Shown in pieces: positions 57,051 to 64,000 of a stretch of 64,000 nt of DNA (the stretch's first letter is position 1; each line of letters begins with the position of its first letter). The stretch comes from Oxalobacteraceae bacterium CAVE-383 (GTDB lineage Bacteria; Pseudomonadota; Gammaproteobacteria; Burkholderiales; Burkholderiaceae_D). The DNA lies in NCBI GenBank assembly GCA_004134995.1, contig REGP01000001.1, forward strand, positions 310,001 to 374,000, given 5' to 3'. The translations under genes were made by a program, and so were the position numbers. Below the pieces are notes generated by a model. It did not search any database and was not told where the DNA came from. It was given only the letters and a program-made list of their open reading frames with translations.

Positions 57051-58559
57051 TTAGCGCGTCACGGCATCGTTCAGCGTGTTCGGATGCGAACCGCGCTTGC
57101 CGAGCAAAAGTTGCACGACCACTGCCACGGCGATGTTCAGGCACAGTGCGATCAGGCCGGTGTACATCGTGAAGCTGTCGGCGCCGATCATGAAGGTATG
57201 CACCGGCTTGATGCCGTCCGAGTATGCCAGGTAGCTGCCGCCCGCCAGGCCGACGGCCCAGCCGGCCAGCAATGCCGGCGCGCGGAACCAGCCGAAGAAC
57301 AGGCCGAACACCACGGCAGGGAAGGTCTGCAGAATCCAGACGCCGCCCAGCAGTTGCAGATCGAGCGCGAACTTGGTCGGCAGGAACAGGATGAACACCA
57401 GCGCGCCGACCTTGACCAGCAACGACACCGTCTTGGCGACCTTGGCTTCGCCGGCATGGGTCACGTTCGGGTTGACGTAAGGCTTCCAGAAGTTGCGCGT
57501 GAACAGGTTGGCGGCGCCGATCGACATCACGGCAGCCGGCACCAGCGCGCCGATGGCGATGGCGGCGAAGGCGAAGCCCGCGAACCAGCTAGGGAACAGC
57601 GTGTTGAACAGCGCCGGCACCACGTCGTTGTTGCTGGCGACGTGCAGGTTGGCGCCGTAGGCCATGAAGCCCAGCAGGGCGATCAGGCCCAGCAGCACGG
57701 TGTAGGCCGGCAGGAAAACGGCGTTTTTGCGGATGGTATCGGCGCTCTTGGCGGCAAAGATGCCGGTCAGTGTGTGCGGATACATGAAGGCGGCCATGGC
57801 CGAGCCCAGCGCCAGTGTGGCGAACGGCAGGAACTGCGAACCCTTCAGCGTCAGGCCGGTGGCGCCGCCCTTGGCTGCATAGGCTTCGCTGGCTGCGGCG
57901 AACACATGGGTATAGCCGCCCAGTTTCATCGGCACCATCACCACGGCGACCAGCACCACGATGTAGATCATCAGATCCTTGACGAAGGCGATCAGCGCCG
58001 GCGCCCGCAGACCTGCGGAATAAGTGTACAGCGCCAGGATCACGAAGGCGGCGGCCAGCGGCAGTTCGCCGGTCAGGCCGAGCGCCTTGATCACGACTTC
58101 CATACCGACCAGTTGCAGCGCAATGTAAGGCATGGTCGCCAGCACGCCGGTCAGGGCGACGGCGAATTCCAGCGGACGCGAATTATAGCGGCCGTAGACG
58201 ACGTCGCCGGCTGTCACGTGGCCGGCCTTGGCTGCGGCTTTCCACAGTTTCGGCATGATCACGAAGACGATCGGATACACCAGGATGGTGTACGGCAGCG
58301 CGAAGAAACCGTAGGCGCCGACTGCATATACCAGCGCCGGCACGGCGATCACGGTGTAGGCGGTGTAGAAGTCGCCGCCGACCAGGAACCAGGTGATCCA
58401 GGTGCCGAAATTACGGCCGCCCAGGCCCCATTCGTCGAGATGGGCGCCCTTGTTGTCCTTGCCGCTCTGCCAGCGCGATGCGGCAAAGCCCATCACGGTG
58501 ACCAGCAGGAAAAAGAAGACGAAGACGGACAGCGCCGTCCAATTGATTTCAACAGGCAT
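57051..58559 (-). CDS. Sodium:solute symporter (MctP-like monocarboxylate permease)
   Basis: A 502-residue SSS-family transporter with about 13 helices. GGRNFGTWITWFLVGGDFYT in helices 1-2, the AAKSADTIRKNAVFLPAYTV loop and AGLRAPALIAFVKDLMIYIV are typical. The overall sequence is close to MctP-type monocarboxylate uptake systems. The start at 58559 overlaps the stop of a 59-residue DUF3311 gene (TAATG). DUF3311 proteins commonly accompany such symporters. It imports small acids, perhaps a product of the exported enzymes encoded beside it. Confidence 0.92.
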   Translation of the reverse strand: MPVEINWTALSVFVFFFLLVTVMGFAASRWQSGKDNKGAHLDEWGLGGRNFGTWITWFLVGGDFYTAYTVIAVPALVYAVGAYGFFALPYTILVYPIVFVIMPKLWKAAAKAGHVTAGDVVYGRYNSRPLEFAVALTGVLATMPYIALQLVGMEVVIKALGLTGELPLAAAFVILALYTYSAGLRAPALIAFVKDLMIYIVVLVAVVMVPMKLGGYTHVFAAASEAYAAKGGATGLTLKGSQFLPFATLALGSAMAAFMYPHTLTGIFAAKSADTIRKNAVFLPAYTVLLGLIALLGFMAYGANLHVASNNDVVPALFNTLFPSWFAGFAFAAIAIGALVPAAVMSIGAANLFTRNFWKPYVNPNVTHAGEAKVAKTVSLLVKVGALVFILFLPTKFALDLQLLGGVWILQTFPAVVFGLFFGWFRAPALLAGWAVGLAGGSYLAYSDGIKPVHTFMIGADSFTMYTGLIALCLNIAVAVVVQLLLGKRGSHPNTLNDAVTR

Positions 58560-58738
58560 TATTCTTCTCCCTTACGCGCATTGTGGCGATACACAATCCA
58601 GATGATCAGCGAGGTGAGCGGAACCCAGGCCAGTTGATACCAGTAGAAAAACGGAAAACCGAAGAGCGAAGGCGCCTCGAAGTTATAGAACGGCACGTAC
58701 AGCAAGCCGATGAAAGGCAGCAGAAGCAAGGCCCACAT
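58559..58738 (-). CDS. DUF3311 small membrane protein, partner of the symporter
   Basis: A 59-residue protein with two hydrophobic helices (LLLLPFIGLLYVPFYNF and YWYQLAWVPLTSLIIWIVY) and a basic end (RHNARKGEE). This is the usual form of DUF3311. ATG 58738 has AAGGAG upstream. The stop TAA shares its last base with the symporter start, so translation is coupled. It is too short for many gene-calling cut-offs and easily missed. It is thought to assist assembly or function of SSS transporters. Confidence 0.9.
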   Translation of the reverse strand: MWALLLLPFIGLLYVPFYNFEAPSLFGFPFFYWYQLAWVPLTSLIIWIVYRHNARKGEE

Positions 58739-58818
58739 AGCGACTCCTTTTAATGAAATGATGATTGGTTGAACTGGCCGAAGGGCAGACTACAGTACGA
58801 ATGGACTGCGGCAAGCTA

Positions 58819-58844
58819 GAGCGGCATGAACGATCATGCCGCTC
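58819..58844. other. Perfect 11-bp stem-loop after the FAH-family gene
   Basis: GAGCGGCATGA and TCATGCCGCTC pair fully over the loop ACGA, 28 bp after the FAH gene stop on the minus strand. No U-tract follows, so it may be a weak terminator or a stabilising 3' structure. Confidence 0.55.
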
Positions 58845-58871
58845 CGGTTTATTGCAGTCTTGCCGGCATGC

Positions 58872-59954
58872 TTACTCGGTTGTCATCGGATTGCGGATAA
58901 TGCCGATGCCGGTGATTTCAGTTTCCATGATGTCGCCGGGTTTCAGGAACTCCTGCGGTTTGCGCGCGAAGCCGACGCCGGACGGGGTGCCGGTGGCGAT
59001 GATGTCGCCCGCTTCCAGGGTCAGGCCGCGCGACAGCTCGGCGATGATTTTCGGAATCTTGAAATACATCTGCGGATAGACGGCGTTCTGCTTTTCGACG
59101 CCGTTGACGCGGCTGATGATGTGCATATTCTTGTCCAGCGTGACGCCGCCGGCGGTGACGATCCACGGACCCATCGGACCGTAGTTGTCGATGCTCTTGC
59201 CCTTGAACCATTGGCCGCCGTGCAGTTTTTGCTGCACGTCGCGCACGGTGGTGTCGTTATAGACCGAATAGCCGTAGACGTAGTTCATCGCGTCTTCTTC
59301 CGAGATGTTCACGCCTTTCTTGCCGATGACGACCGCCAGTTCGGCTTCCCAGTCGCTCATGTTGGACAGCTTGGTGACCAGCGGAATCGGATCGAACGGG
59401 CCGTTCATGGTATGCGTGCCCTTGGTGAAGAACACCGGATGGTCCGGCAGCTTTTCGACCACGGTATCCTGGCGGTTGGCCTTGCCTTCTTCGAAGTGAT
59501 CCAGATAGTTCCAGCCGACGCAGTAGATGTTGCGGGCAGGGTGCGGAATCGGCGACAGGAATTGCGCGTCGGCCAGTACCGGCAGCGATTTCTGCTTGGC
59601 GGCCTGGGCGGCGATTTTCGTGACCTGGGCCAAGCCGGCGTCGCCGCTGGCGATCAGCGCCAGCACGCTGCTTGGGTCGAAGCTCAGCTTGACTTTCTGA
59701 TGGTGCGCGGCGGCCTTGACGTCGACCAGGCGGCCGTCATCGAGCACCACCACCACGGTTTCCTTGCCGCCCTTGGACAGCAGCACGGTGGCGATGCGGA
59801 TGCCGGTTTTGCCCGACAGCGGCGGCACCGATTTGATGTTCGCGCCATTGACGGCGGCATCCTGCGCCGACGAGATGGCTTGTGTGCCCAGCAGGATGCC
59901 GCCGACTGCTGCGGATGCGCTGGCCTTGAGTAGATTGCGACGATTATTGTCCAT
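58872..59954 (-). CDS. FAH-family hydrolase with Tat-like signal
   Basis: A 360-residue protein of the fumarylacetoacetate hydrolase family. The catalytic part has YCVGWNYLDHFEEGK, FFTKGTHTMNGPFDPI, SDWEAELAVVIGKKG (acidic metal ligands) and IIATGTPSGVGFARKP. The N-terminus is NNRRNLLKASASAAVGGILL, an RR-type Tat-like signal, which is unusual because most FAH enzymes are cytoplasmic. The distance from the signal to the domain is about 75 residues. Start 59954 has AGAGAGAAG upstream. It lies 99 bp after another Tat-type enzyme and is probably in the same operon. It may cleave a C-C bond in a 2-oxo acid, but in the periplasm. Confidence 0.85.
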   Translation of the reverse strand: MDNNRRNLLKASASAAVGGILLGTQAISSAQDAAVNGANIKSVPPLSGKTGIRIATVLLSKGGKETVVVVLDDGRLVDVKAAAHHQKVKLSFDPSSVLALIASGDAGLAQVTKIAAQAAKQKSLPVLADAQFLSPIPHPARNIYCVGWNYLDHFEEGKANRQDTVVEKLPDHPVFFTKGTHTMNGPFDPIPLVTKLSNMSDWEAELAVVIGKKGVNISEEDAMNYVYGYSVYNDTTVRDVQQKLHGGQWFKGKSIDNYGPMGPWIVTAGGVTLDKNMHIISRVNGVEKQNAVYPQMYFKIPKIIAELSRGLTLEAGDIIATGTPSGVGFARKPQEFLKPGDIMETEITGIGIIRNPMTTE

Positions 59955-60053
59955 TTGTCTTCTCTCTGTTTTAACTATATTTATAGAAGGACCGGGCGGC
60001 GCCTCTCCCTTGTTGCCGAGGGGGAGCCGCTGTCCGGAACGATGAAACACTGC

Positions 60054-61130
60054 TTAAGGGTGTGGTTTGGCGCCGATGTCGATCGCCGGCGGCAGGGTCA
60101 GGAAAGCCTGCAATGCGAGCAGGAAACGCTCGCGATTGACGCCCAGCATCGCGGTGTGCGCGAGGCCGGCCAGCTTGACCATCTGCTTGTCGGGATTTGG
60201 CAGCTGCGTGTAGAAATCGATGATGTCTTCGTCGGTTGCGATGCCGTCGTGCTGGCCGCGCAGGATCAGCACCGGGCAGGTGATTTTCTTGGCGTCGGCC
60301 ACAGGCAGGATGGTGACCATGTCGATATACGTGCCGTTCGGGACGGTGTCGCCGTATTTCAGTTCCTGTTCGGTGACCAGATCGCTGATCATCGGTTCGG
60401 CCGCGCCGACTTCGTCGCGCGTGAACACGCTGGAATAGAATTCTTTGTTGACCTTGCGCACATTGCTCTTGCGCAGGTTGGGCAGCGTCTTGGCGCGCTT
60501 GGCCAGTTCCGGCGAGCCTTTGCCGGTGTAGACGAAAGCGTCCAGCGACAGGCTGGAAACCTTGTCAGGATGCGCCATGGTGAACGCCGCCGCGCGCAGC
60601 GAGCCGGAGGACTGGCCGAAGAAGGCCGCCTTGGTCTGGCCGGTTTCACGGGTGACGACTTCCATCGCCGCGGCCAGGTCCTGCACGCCGCTGGCGATGC
60701 CCGACAGGCCGCTGGTGCGGTCGGAATGGCCGTAGCCTTCGTGGTCCATGGTCCAGACGTCGAAACCGAGACGCGCGAAATAATCCATCATCGAATAGTT
60801 GATGCGGTCCGGCACCTGCAGGTCGTACATGGTCTTGGAGGAATAGGAAGAGCCGTGCACCAGGAACAGCACTGCGCGCGGCGCGCCGGTTGGCGACGTT
60901 GTCTTGCGGTACACCCAGAGTTTGACGTTGCCCTTCTTGGTCCAGAATTCTTCCGCATAGACCGGCGCGTTGCCGTTCGACGAACCGGAAGTCGGCACCA
61001 GTACCGGCGCCGCTTGCGCCTGCGTCATCGGCAGCAGCGTGGCGGCGACGGTGCCCGCGCCCACTGCACCGGCAACGCCCAGCGATTTCAACAGCGCGCG
61101 CCGTCCGCCATCGTGTTTGGTCTTGTCCAT
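60054..61130 (-). CDS. Tat-exported alpha/beta hydrolase
   Basis: A 358-residue alpha/beta hydrolase with an N-terminal twin-Arg signal (GGRRALLKSLGVAGAVGAGT, cleavage near AQA). Catalytic features are LFLVHGSSYSS (oxyanion), the nucleophile Ser in AAFFGQSSGSLRAAA, Asp in LILRGQHDGIATDEDI and His in LAGLAHTAMLG. GAGGAGACCAC precedes ATG 61130. It is the first gene of the minus-strand unit that continues with the FAH-family protein. A promoter of good quality lies about 150 bp upstream. It is most likely a periplasmic esterase or C-C hydrolase. Confidence 0.88.
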   Translation of the reverse strand: MDKTKHDGGRRALLKSLGVAGAVGAGTVAATLLPMTQAQAAPVLVPTSGSSNGNAPVYAEEFWTKKGNVKLWVYRKTTSPTGAPRAVLFLVHGSSYSSKTMYDLQVPDRINYSMMDYFARLGFDVWTMDHEGYGHSDRTSGLSGIASGVQDLAAAMEVVTRETGQTKAAFFGQSSGSLRAAAFTMAHPDKVSSLSLDAFVYTGKGSPELAKRAKTLPNLRKSNVRKVNKEFYSSVFTRDEVGAAEPMISDLVTEQELKYGDTVPNGTYIDMVTILPVADAKKITCPVLILRGQHDGIATDEDIIDFYTQLPNPDKQMVKLAGLAHTAMLGVNRERFLLALQAFLTLPPAIDIGAKPHP

Positions 61131-61286
61131 GTGGTCTCCTCTGAGTGATCGAATATGCTTTAAGCGGTGAGCGGTAAGCACTTATTTTTGCAGTTCTTCA
61201 CGGTTGCCGGCGCAGTTGCCGGCCATATCGGCATTGAAGGCAGGATCGACGTCTGTCCATAGGCCTCCCGGCACAATACCGGCATG

Positions 61287-61315
61287 ATCCTATCGATTCG
61301 AATTGGGGAAGTCAA
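61287..61315 (-). promoter_or_regulatory. Sigma70-like promoter of the exported-enzyme operon
   Basis: On the minus strand TTGACT (61315-61310) is followed after 17 bp by TAGGAT (61292-61287). The palindrome ATTCGAAT lies in the spacer and could be a repressor site. Confidence 0.7.
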
Positions 61316-61329
61316 TTTAAAACGATACT

Positions 61330-61367
61330 TACGTATTGGTACGCATTCGCCGCGGAATAGGCGTATT
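61330..61367. promoter_or_regulatory. Helically phased repeats TACGTATT/TACGCATT/GGCGTATT
   Basis: Three related octamers begin at 61330, 61340 and 61360, so their offsets are 10 and 20 bp (whole helical turns). They lie just upstream of the promoter at 61287-61315 and about 100 bp before the kinase ATG. They could bind the NarL-type regulator; this is inference. Confidence 0.5.
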
Positions 61368-61465
61368 TTTGGGCTAAAAACGTTTATTTGTTTGGCAACT
61401 ATGGGCCGGGGCCGGCAAACCGTGGGCATCCTGTGGTAGATTCCGGCCATTCGTTCAAGGACCGC

Positions 61466-62827
61466 ATGACGCTGCGACAGAAAATCATTTTGCTGGCCAT
61501 TACGCCCCTCATCGTGGCGTTGTGCGCGATCGTCTATGCGGTGCATTATCAGGCCGATATTCTCGCCAAGCAATACCGCGCCACGGTCGAAGAGGCTTAT
61601 CTGGCCTCGAAAAAGGAAGAACTGCATCACTATGTGACGCTGGCCACGCACGCCATCGCCCATCTTTACGATTCCGGCAAGAACGATGAAGAAACCAAGG
61701 CCGCCGCGCGGGAAATTCTTTCCAAGCTCGATTACGGCGAGGACGACGGCTATATCTTCGTCTACGACCGGCAGGGCACCAGCCTGATGCACCCGCGCCA
61801 GCCGGACCTGGTCGGGCGGGATCTGTTCAATATGGACGTCGGAGGCAGCGTGCCGATCCAGCGCCTGCTGGCGCGCGCCAGGGCCGGCGGCGGCTTTGAG
61901 AGTTATTTATGGGAAAAGCCGCCCGACGGCAAGGTCACGCCGAAGCTGGGCTACGTGGTGCCGCTGGAGCGCTGGGGCTGGATGCTGGGCGCGGCCCTGT
62001 ATCTGGACGACGTCGACGTCGCGCTGGCAAAAATGGATTCGCAGATTTCCGGCAATATCGACACCACCATGATCTGGATTACCGGCATCGCCATCGCCGC
62101 CTCGCTGATCATCACGTTGTCGGGACTGGCGCTGAACGTGAGCGAATTCCGGGTGGCCGACGCCAAGCTGAAAGCGCTGGCGCAGCGCGTGGTGCGTTCG
62201 CAGGAGGACGAACGGGCGCGCCTGTCGCGCGATCTGCACGACGGCATCAGCCAATTGCTGGTCTCGGTCAAATTGCAGATCGAATCCGGCATCGTCAAGC
62301 TGGGAAGGGTACTGTCGCCGCAGGCGGCGGAAACCGCCAATGCCTCGTTCGGGCGCGCCGCCAAGCAACTCAACGACGCGCTGGGCGAAGTGCGGCGCAT
62401 CTCGCACGATCTGCGTCCGGCGCTGCTGGACGACCTGGGCCTGGCCGCCGCGCTGGCGCATTTGACGCATGAATTCGCCGAAATCACGGCGATCAGCGAC
62501 GAGTTCGACAGCAGCGCCGACACCGAGCACCTGAACGACGTCAGCAATACCGTGCTGTTCCGCATCGCCCAGGAGGCGCTGACCAACGTCAAGCGCCATG
62601 CCTCGGCAACCGCGGTCAAGGTCAGCCTGGCCAGTACTGCCTATTCCGTGACGCTGACGGTCAGCGACAACGGCAAGGGTTTCGACATCGCCGGCGTGGC
62701 GCAGAATCCGAAGCACGGCATCGGCCTGCGCAATATGCATGAGCGCGTCGAGGCGATCGGCGGCAAGCTGGATGTTTTGTCATCGCCCGACGGCACCACC
62801 GTCATCGCCACTATCGCCAATACTTGA
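61466..62827 (+). CDS. Cache-domain sensor kinase of the NarX/DesK type (HisKA_3)
   Basis: A 453-residue kinase. Transmembrane helix 1 is KIILLAITPLIVALCAIVYA. A periplasmic single-Cache domain (about residues 35-190) has DDGYIFVYDRQGTSLMHP and LGYVVPLERWGWMLGAALYL. Helix 2 is MIWITGIAIAASLIITLSGL. HisKA_3 follows with phospho-His H258 (RLSRDLHDGISQLLVSVK), then the ATPase (RIAQEALTNVKRHA, VSDNGKGFD, GIGLRNMHERVEAIGG). The Cache type fits sensing of a small organic acid outside the cell. Start 61466 has TCAAGGACC upstream. The gene for a NarL-type regulator begins 14 bp after its stop. Confidence 0.95.
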   Translation: MTLRQKIILLAITPLIVALCAIVYAVHYQADILAKQYRATVEEAYLASKKEELHHYVTLATHAIAHLYDSGKNDEETKAAAREILSKLDYGEDDGYIFVYDRQGTSLMHPRQPDLVGRDLFNMDVGGSVPIQRLLARARAGGGFESYLWEKPPDGKVTPKLGYVVPLERWGWMLGAALYLDDVDVALAKMDSQISGNIDTTMIWITGIAIAASLIITLSGLALNVSEFRVADAKLKALAQRVVRSQEDERARLSRDLHDGISQLLVSVKLQIESGIVKLGRVLSPQAAETANASFGRAAKQLNDALGEVRRISHDLRPALLDDLGLAAALAHLTHEFAEITAISDEFDSSADTEHLNDVSNTVLFRIAQEALTNVKRHASATAVKVSLASTAYSVTLTVSDNGKGFDIAGVAQNPKHGIGLRNMHERVEAIGGKLDVLSSPDGTTVIATIANT

Positions 62828-62841
62828 ACTTGAAGAACATC

Positions 62842-63453
62842 ATGTCCAATCCGGAAATTATCCATATCCTCCTGGTCGACGATCATCCGCTGGTGCGCGA
62901 CGGTTTGCGCGCGCGCCTGGAAACCGTATCGAATTTCGCCGTCGTCGGCGAAGCCGGCAGCGCCGGGGAGGCCCTGCAGCATGCCGCGTCGCTGCATATC
63001 GACCTGGTGCTGATGGATATCAACCTGGGCGGCACCAACGGCATCGAGCTCACCACGCAATTGAGCGCCGCTTATCCCGACATCGCGGTGCTCATGCTGA
63101 GCATGCATGACAAGGCCGAATATGTGCGGCAGGCGATCCAGGCAGGGGCGCGCGGCTACGTGCTCAAGGATGCGCCGGCGACCGATATCATCAGCGCCAT
63201 TGAAACCGTGATGTCGGGCGGGAATTACTATAGCGCGGGATTATCCGACCAGCTGGCGCCGGCCTCGCTGCTGACGCCAAGAGAGAAGGAAATACTGCAG
63301 CGCATCGCCACCGGCAAGTCGAACAAGCACATCGCGCGCGACCTGGGCCTGAGTTTCCGGACAGTGGAAACGCATCGGCTGAACATCAAGCGCAAACTCG
63401 GCATCGAAGGCCAGGCCGACCTGATTCGTTTTGCGCTGGAACAGACTATCTGA
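62842..63453 (+). CDS. NarL/FixJ-family response regulator
   Basis: A 203-residue regulator with a receiver (ILLVDDHPLVRDGLRARLE, phospho-Asp in LVLMDINLGG, Ser in LMLSMHD and Lys in YVLKDAP) and a LuxR-type HTH (LTPREKEILQRIATGKSNKH, IARDLGLSFRTVETHRLNIK). I choose ATG 62842; a TTG at 62824 would overlap the kinase stop but gives a non-family extension. It is the cognate partner of the Cache kinase. Nearby targets may include the exported-enzyme operon across the intergenic region, where phased repeats occur. Confidence 0.95.
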   Translation: MSNPEIIHILLVDDHPLVRDGLRARLETVSNFAVVGEAGSAGEALQHAASLHIDLVLMDINLGGTNGIELTTQLSAAYPDIAVLMLSMHDKAEYVRQAIQAGARGYVLKDAPATDIISAIETVMSGGNYYSAGLSDQLAPASLLTPREKEILQRIATGKSNKHIARDLGLSFRTVETHRLNIKRKLGIEGQADLIRFALEQTI

Positions 63454-63489
63454 AGCGGATGCGCCGGGCCCGGCCGCGCTTGTTCGGCG

Positions 63490-63984
63490 CTATTCGCCGC
63501 TTTCAGGCCTGGCACTGCCGCCGCGGGCGAATTGCTCCGCGTATTCGGCGCGCCGGGCCTGGTCGGATTCGATCAGCAATCTGTAGCGGGTTTCCGAAAC
63601 CCGTTGCTGCAGCACCGCGGCGTAACGTTCCCTTTGCAGCCATTCGATGATGACCGAACTGATCACGATGACAGTCACGTAGACCACAATATAAAAAAGA
63701 TCCTGGCGATTCAGGCTGTCGAGCTGGTAATAGGGTTTGCGAAAGAAGAACAGCGAAGTCGGTATGCTGACAGCCAGCAGGGCAACGGAATACACGTAAC
63801 CGAACAGATAACTCATCACGATGCAATTGATGGTAAACAGCAGCATCGACAGGGATTCATCCAGAACCGGCGCCAGTATCTGCCGCAGCAGGAAGGCGAA
63901 CAGAAAACCCAGGGCGCAAATGAAAATCGGGCGCATGCCGCTTTCTTTCCAGCGTTTGGCGTTGCCTATCTTGATTCTATGCAT
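63490..63984 (-). CDS. DUF4118-like membrane protein without kinase domain
   Basis: A 164-residue protein with three or four closely packed hydrophobic helices (IFICALGFLFAFLLRQILAP, LFTINCIVMSYLFGYVYSVA, FYIVVYVTVIVISSVIIEWL). A short helical tail (RYAAVLQQRVSETRYRLLIE) resembles the beginning of a PAS or kinase linker, then stops. This is the DUF4118 sensor module seen in KdpD-type kinases, but with no HisKA or ATPase part. The start is uncertain: 63984 lacks a ribosome site, while 63936 has GGAAAG about 10 nt upstream. It could be a truncated kinase or a stand-alone sensor. It is convergent with the NarL-type regulator gene. Confidence 0.65.
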   Translation of the reverse strand: MHRIKIGNAKRWKESGMRPIFICALGFLFAFLLRQILAPVLDESLSMLLFTINCIVMSYLFGYVYSVALLAVSIPTSLFFFRKPYYQLDSLNRQDLFYIVVYVTVIVISSVIIEWLQRERYAAVLQQRVSETRYRLLIESDQARRAEYAEQFARGGSARPESGE

Positions 63985-64000
63985 GATCAGCGCCGGTCTT

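Larger units (their letters stand above)
61131..61465. other. Divergent control region, no gene seen
   Basis: This 335-bp gap separates the Tat-hydrolase operon from the NarL-type two-component operon. Apart from the promoter and phased repeats listed separately, I see a palindrome ATTCGAAT (61295-61302) within the promoter spacer, a CCGCGG centre flanked by ATT/AAT near 61350, and no coding frame that looks real. Confidence 0.6.

Noticed and set aside
61160-61792. Minus-strand open frame of 210 codons starting within the Cache kinase gene
   Set aside because: It is antisense to the kinase N-terminus and crosses the divergent control region; no domain or ribosome site supports it.

Overview
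The window is GC-rich bacterial chromosome with tightly packed, often overlapping operons. Gene content suggests a metabolically versatile environmental betaproteobacterium of the Burkholderiales, perhaps Oxalobacteraceae. The pointers are phthalate-type genes, two UbiD decarboxylases, Mo hydroxylases, hydantoinase A/B, PBP-type orphan binding proteins and LysR regulators. The taxonomic guess is inference from gene content only. I see no rRNA, tRNA, CRISPR array, IS element or phage gene.

Left part (1-12.8 kb). The end of a Gfo/Idh/MocA dehydrogenase is followed by a phthalate-dioxygenase-type reductase, which looks like the tail of a phthalate-like ring-hydroxylation operon. Next come a divergent VOC protein / TetR pair with a clear operator, then hyuB-hyuA, an SDR, an orphan binding protein and an aldehyde dehydrogenase. 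A LysR regulator faces an arylmalonate-decarboxylase/racemase-like gene. The hyuB promoter and the racemase-like promoter are near copies, with the same T-N11-A dyad, spacing and core, so the LysR probably controls both.

Middle-left (12.8-22.4 kb). A brnTA toxin-antitoxin locus has lost the middle of the toxin gene. It is followed by a secreted hydrolase, a single-chain EgtB-EgtD ergothioneine enzyme with a DUF427 partner, an aldo/keto reductase, a CcdA/thioredoxin-like pair and an OmpR/EnvZ-type two-component system.

Central catabolic block (22.5-38.4 kb). About 16 kb runs in one direction from a promoter carrying a perfect 10-bp inverted repeat. In order it encodes a NIPSNAP protein, a three-subunit molybdenum hydroxylase (FAD, 2Fe-2S, Mo), an ACMSD-like amidohydrolase decarboxylase, a UbiD decarboxylase, a CoxG-like protein, an enol-lactonase-like hydrolase, an orphan binding protein, a complete NitT/TauT-type ABC importer, a second UbiD and an MFS transporter. 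This reads as uptake, hydroxylation and repeated decarboxylation of an aromatic or N-heteroaromatic carboxylate. The substrate is not identifiable, and no ring-cleavage dioxygenase is present. A GcvA-like LysR faces its end.

Right part (38.4-64 kb). This holds membrane and outer-membrane proteins, a hemerythrin, a kinase with two receiver proteins, a cytochrome b561/glycosyltransferase pair behind a Fur-like box, and a 4,5-dihydroxyphthalate-decarboxylase-like protein. A formyltransferase fused to two ACT domains (reverse order of PurU) precedes a class V aminotransferase. A long minus-strand block (53.4-61.1 kb) encodes three enzymes with Tat-like or twin-arginine-like signals (alpha/beta hydrolase, FAH-family protein, IorB-like Mo enzyme), an SSS/MctP-like symporter with its DUF3311 partner, and a ModA-like binding protein. 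It diverges from a NarL-type two-component system across a control region with helically phased repeats.
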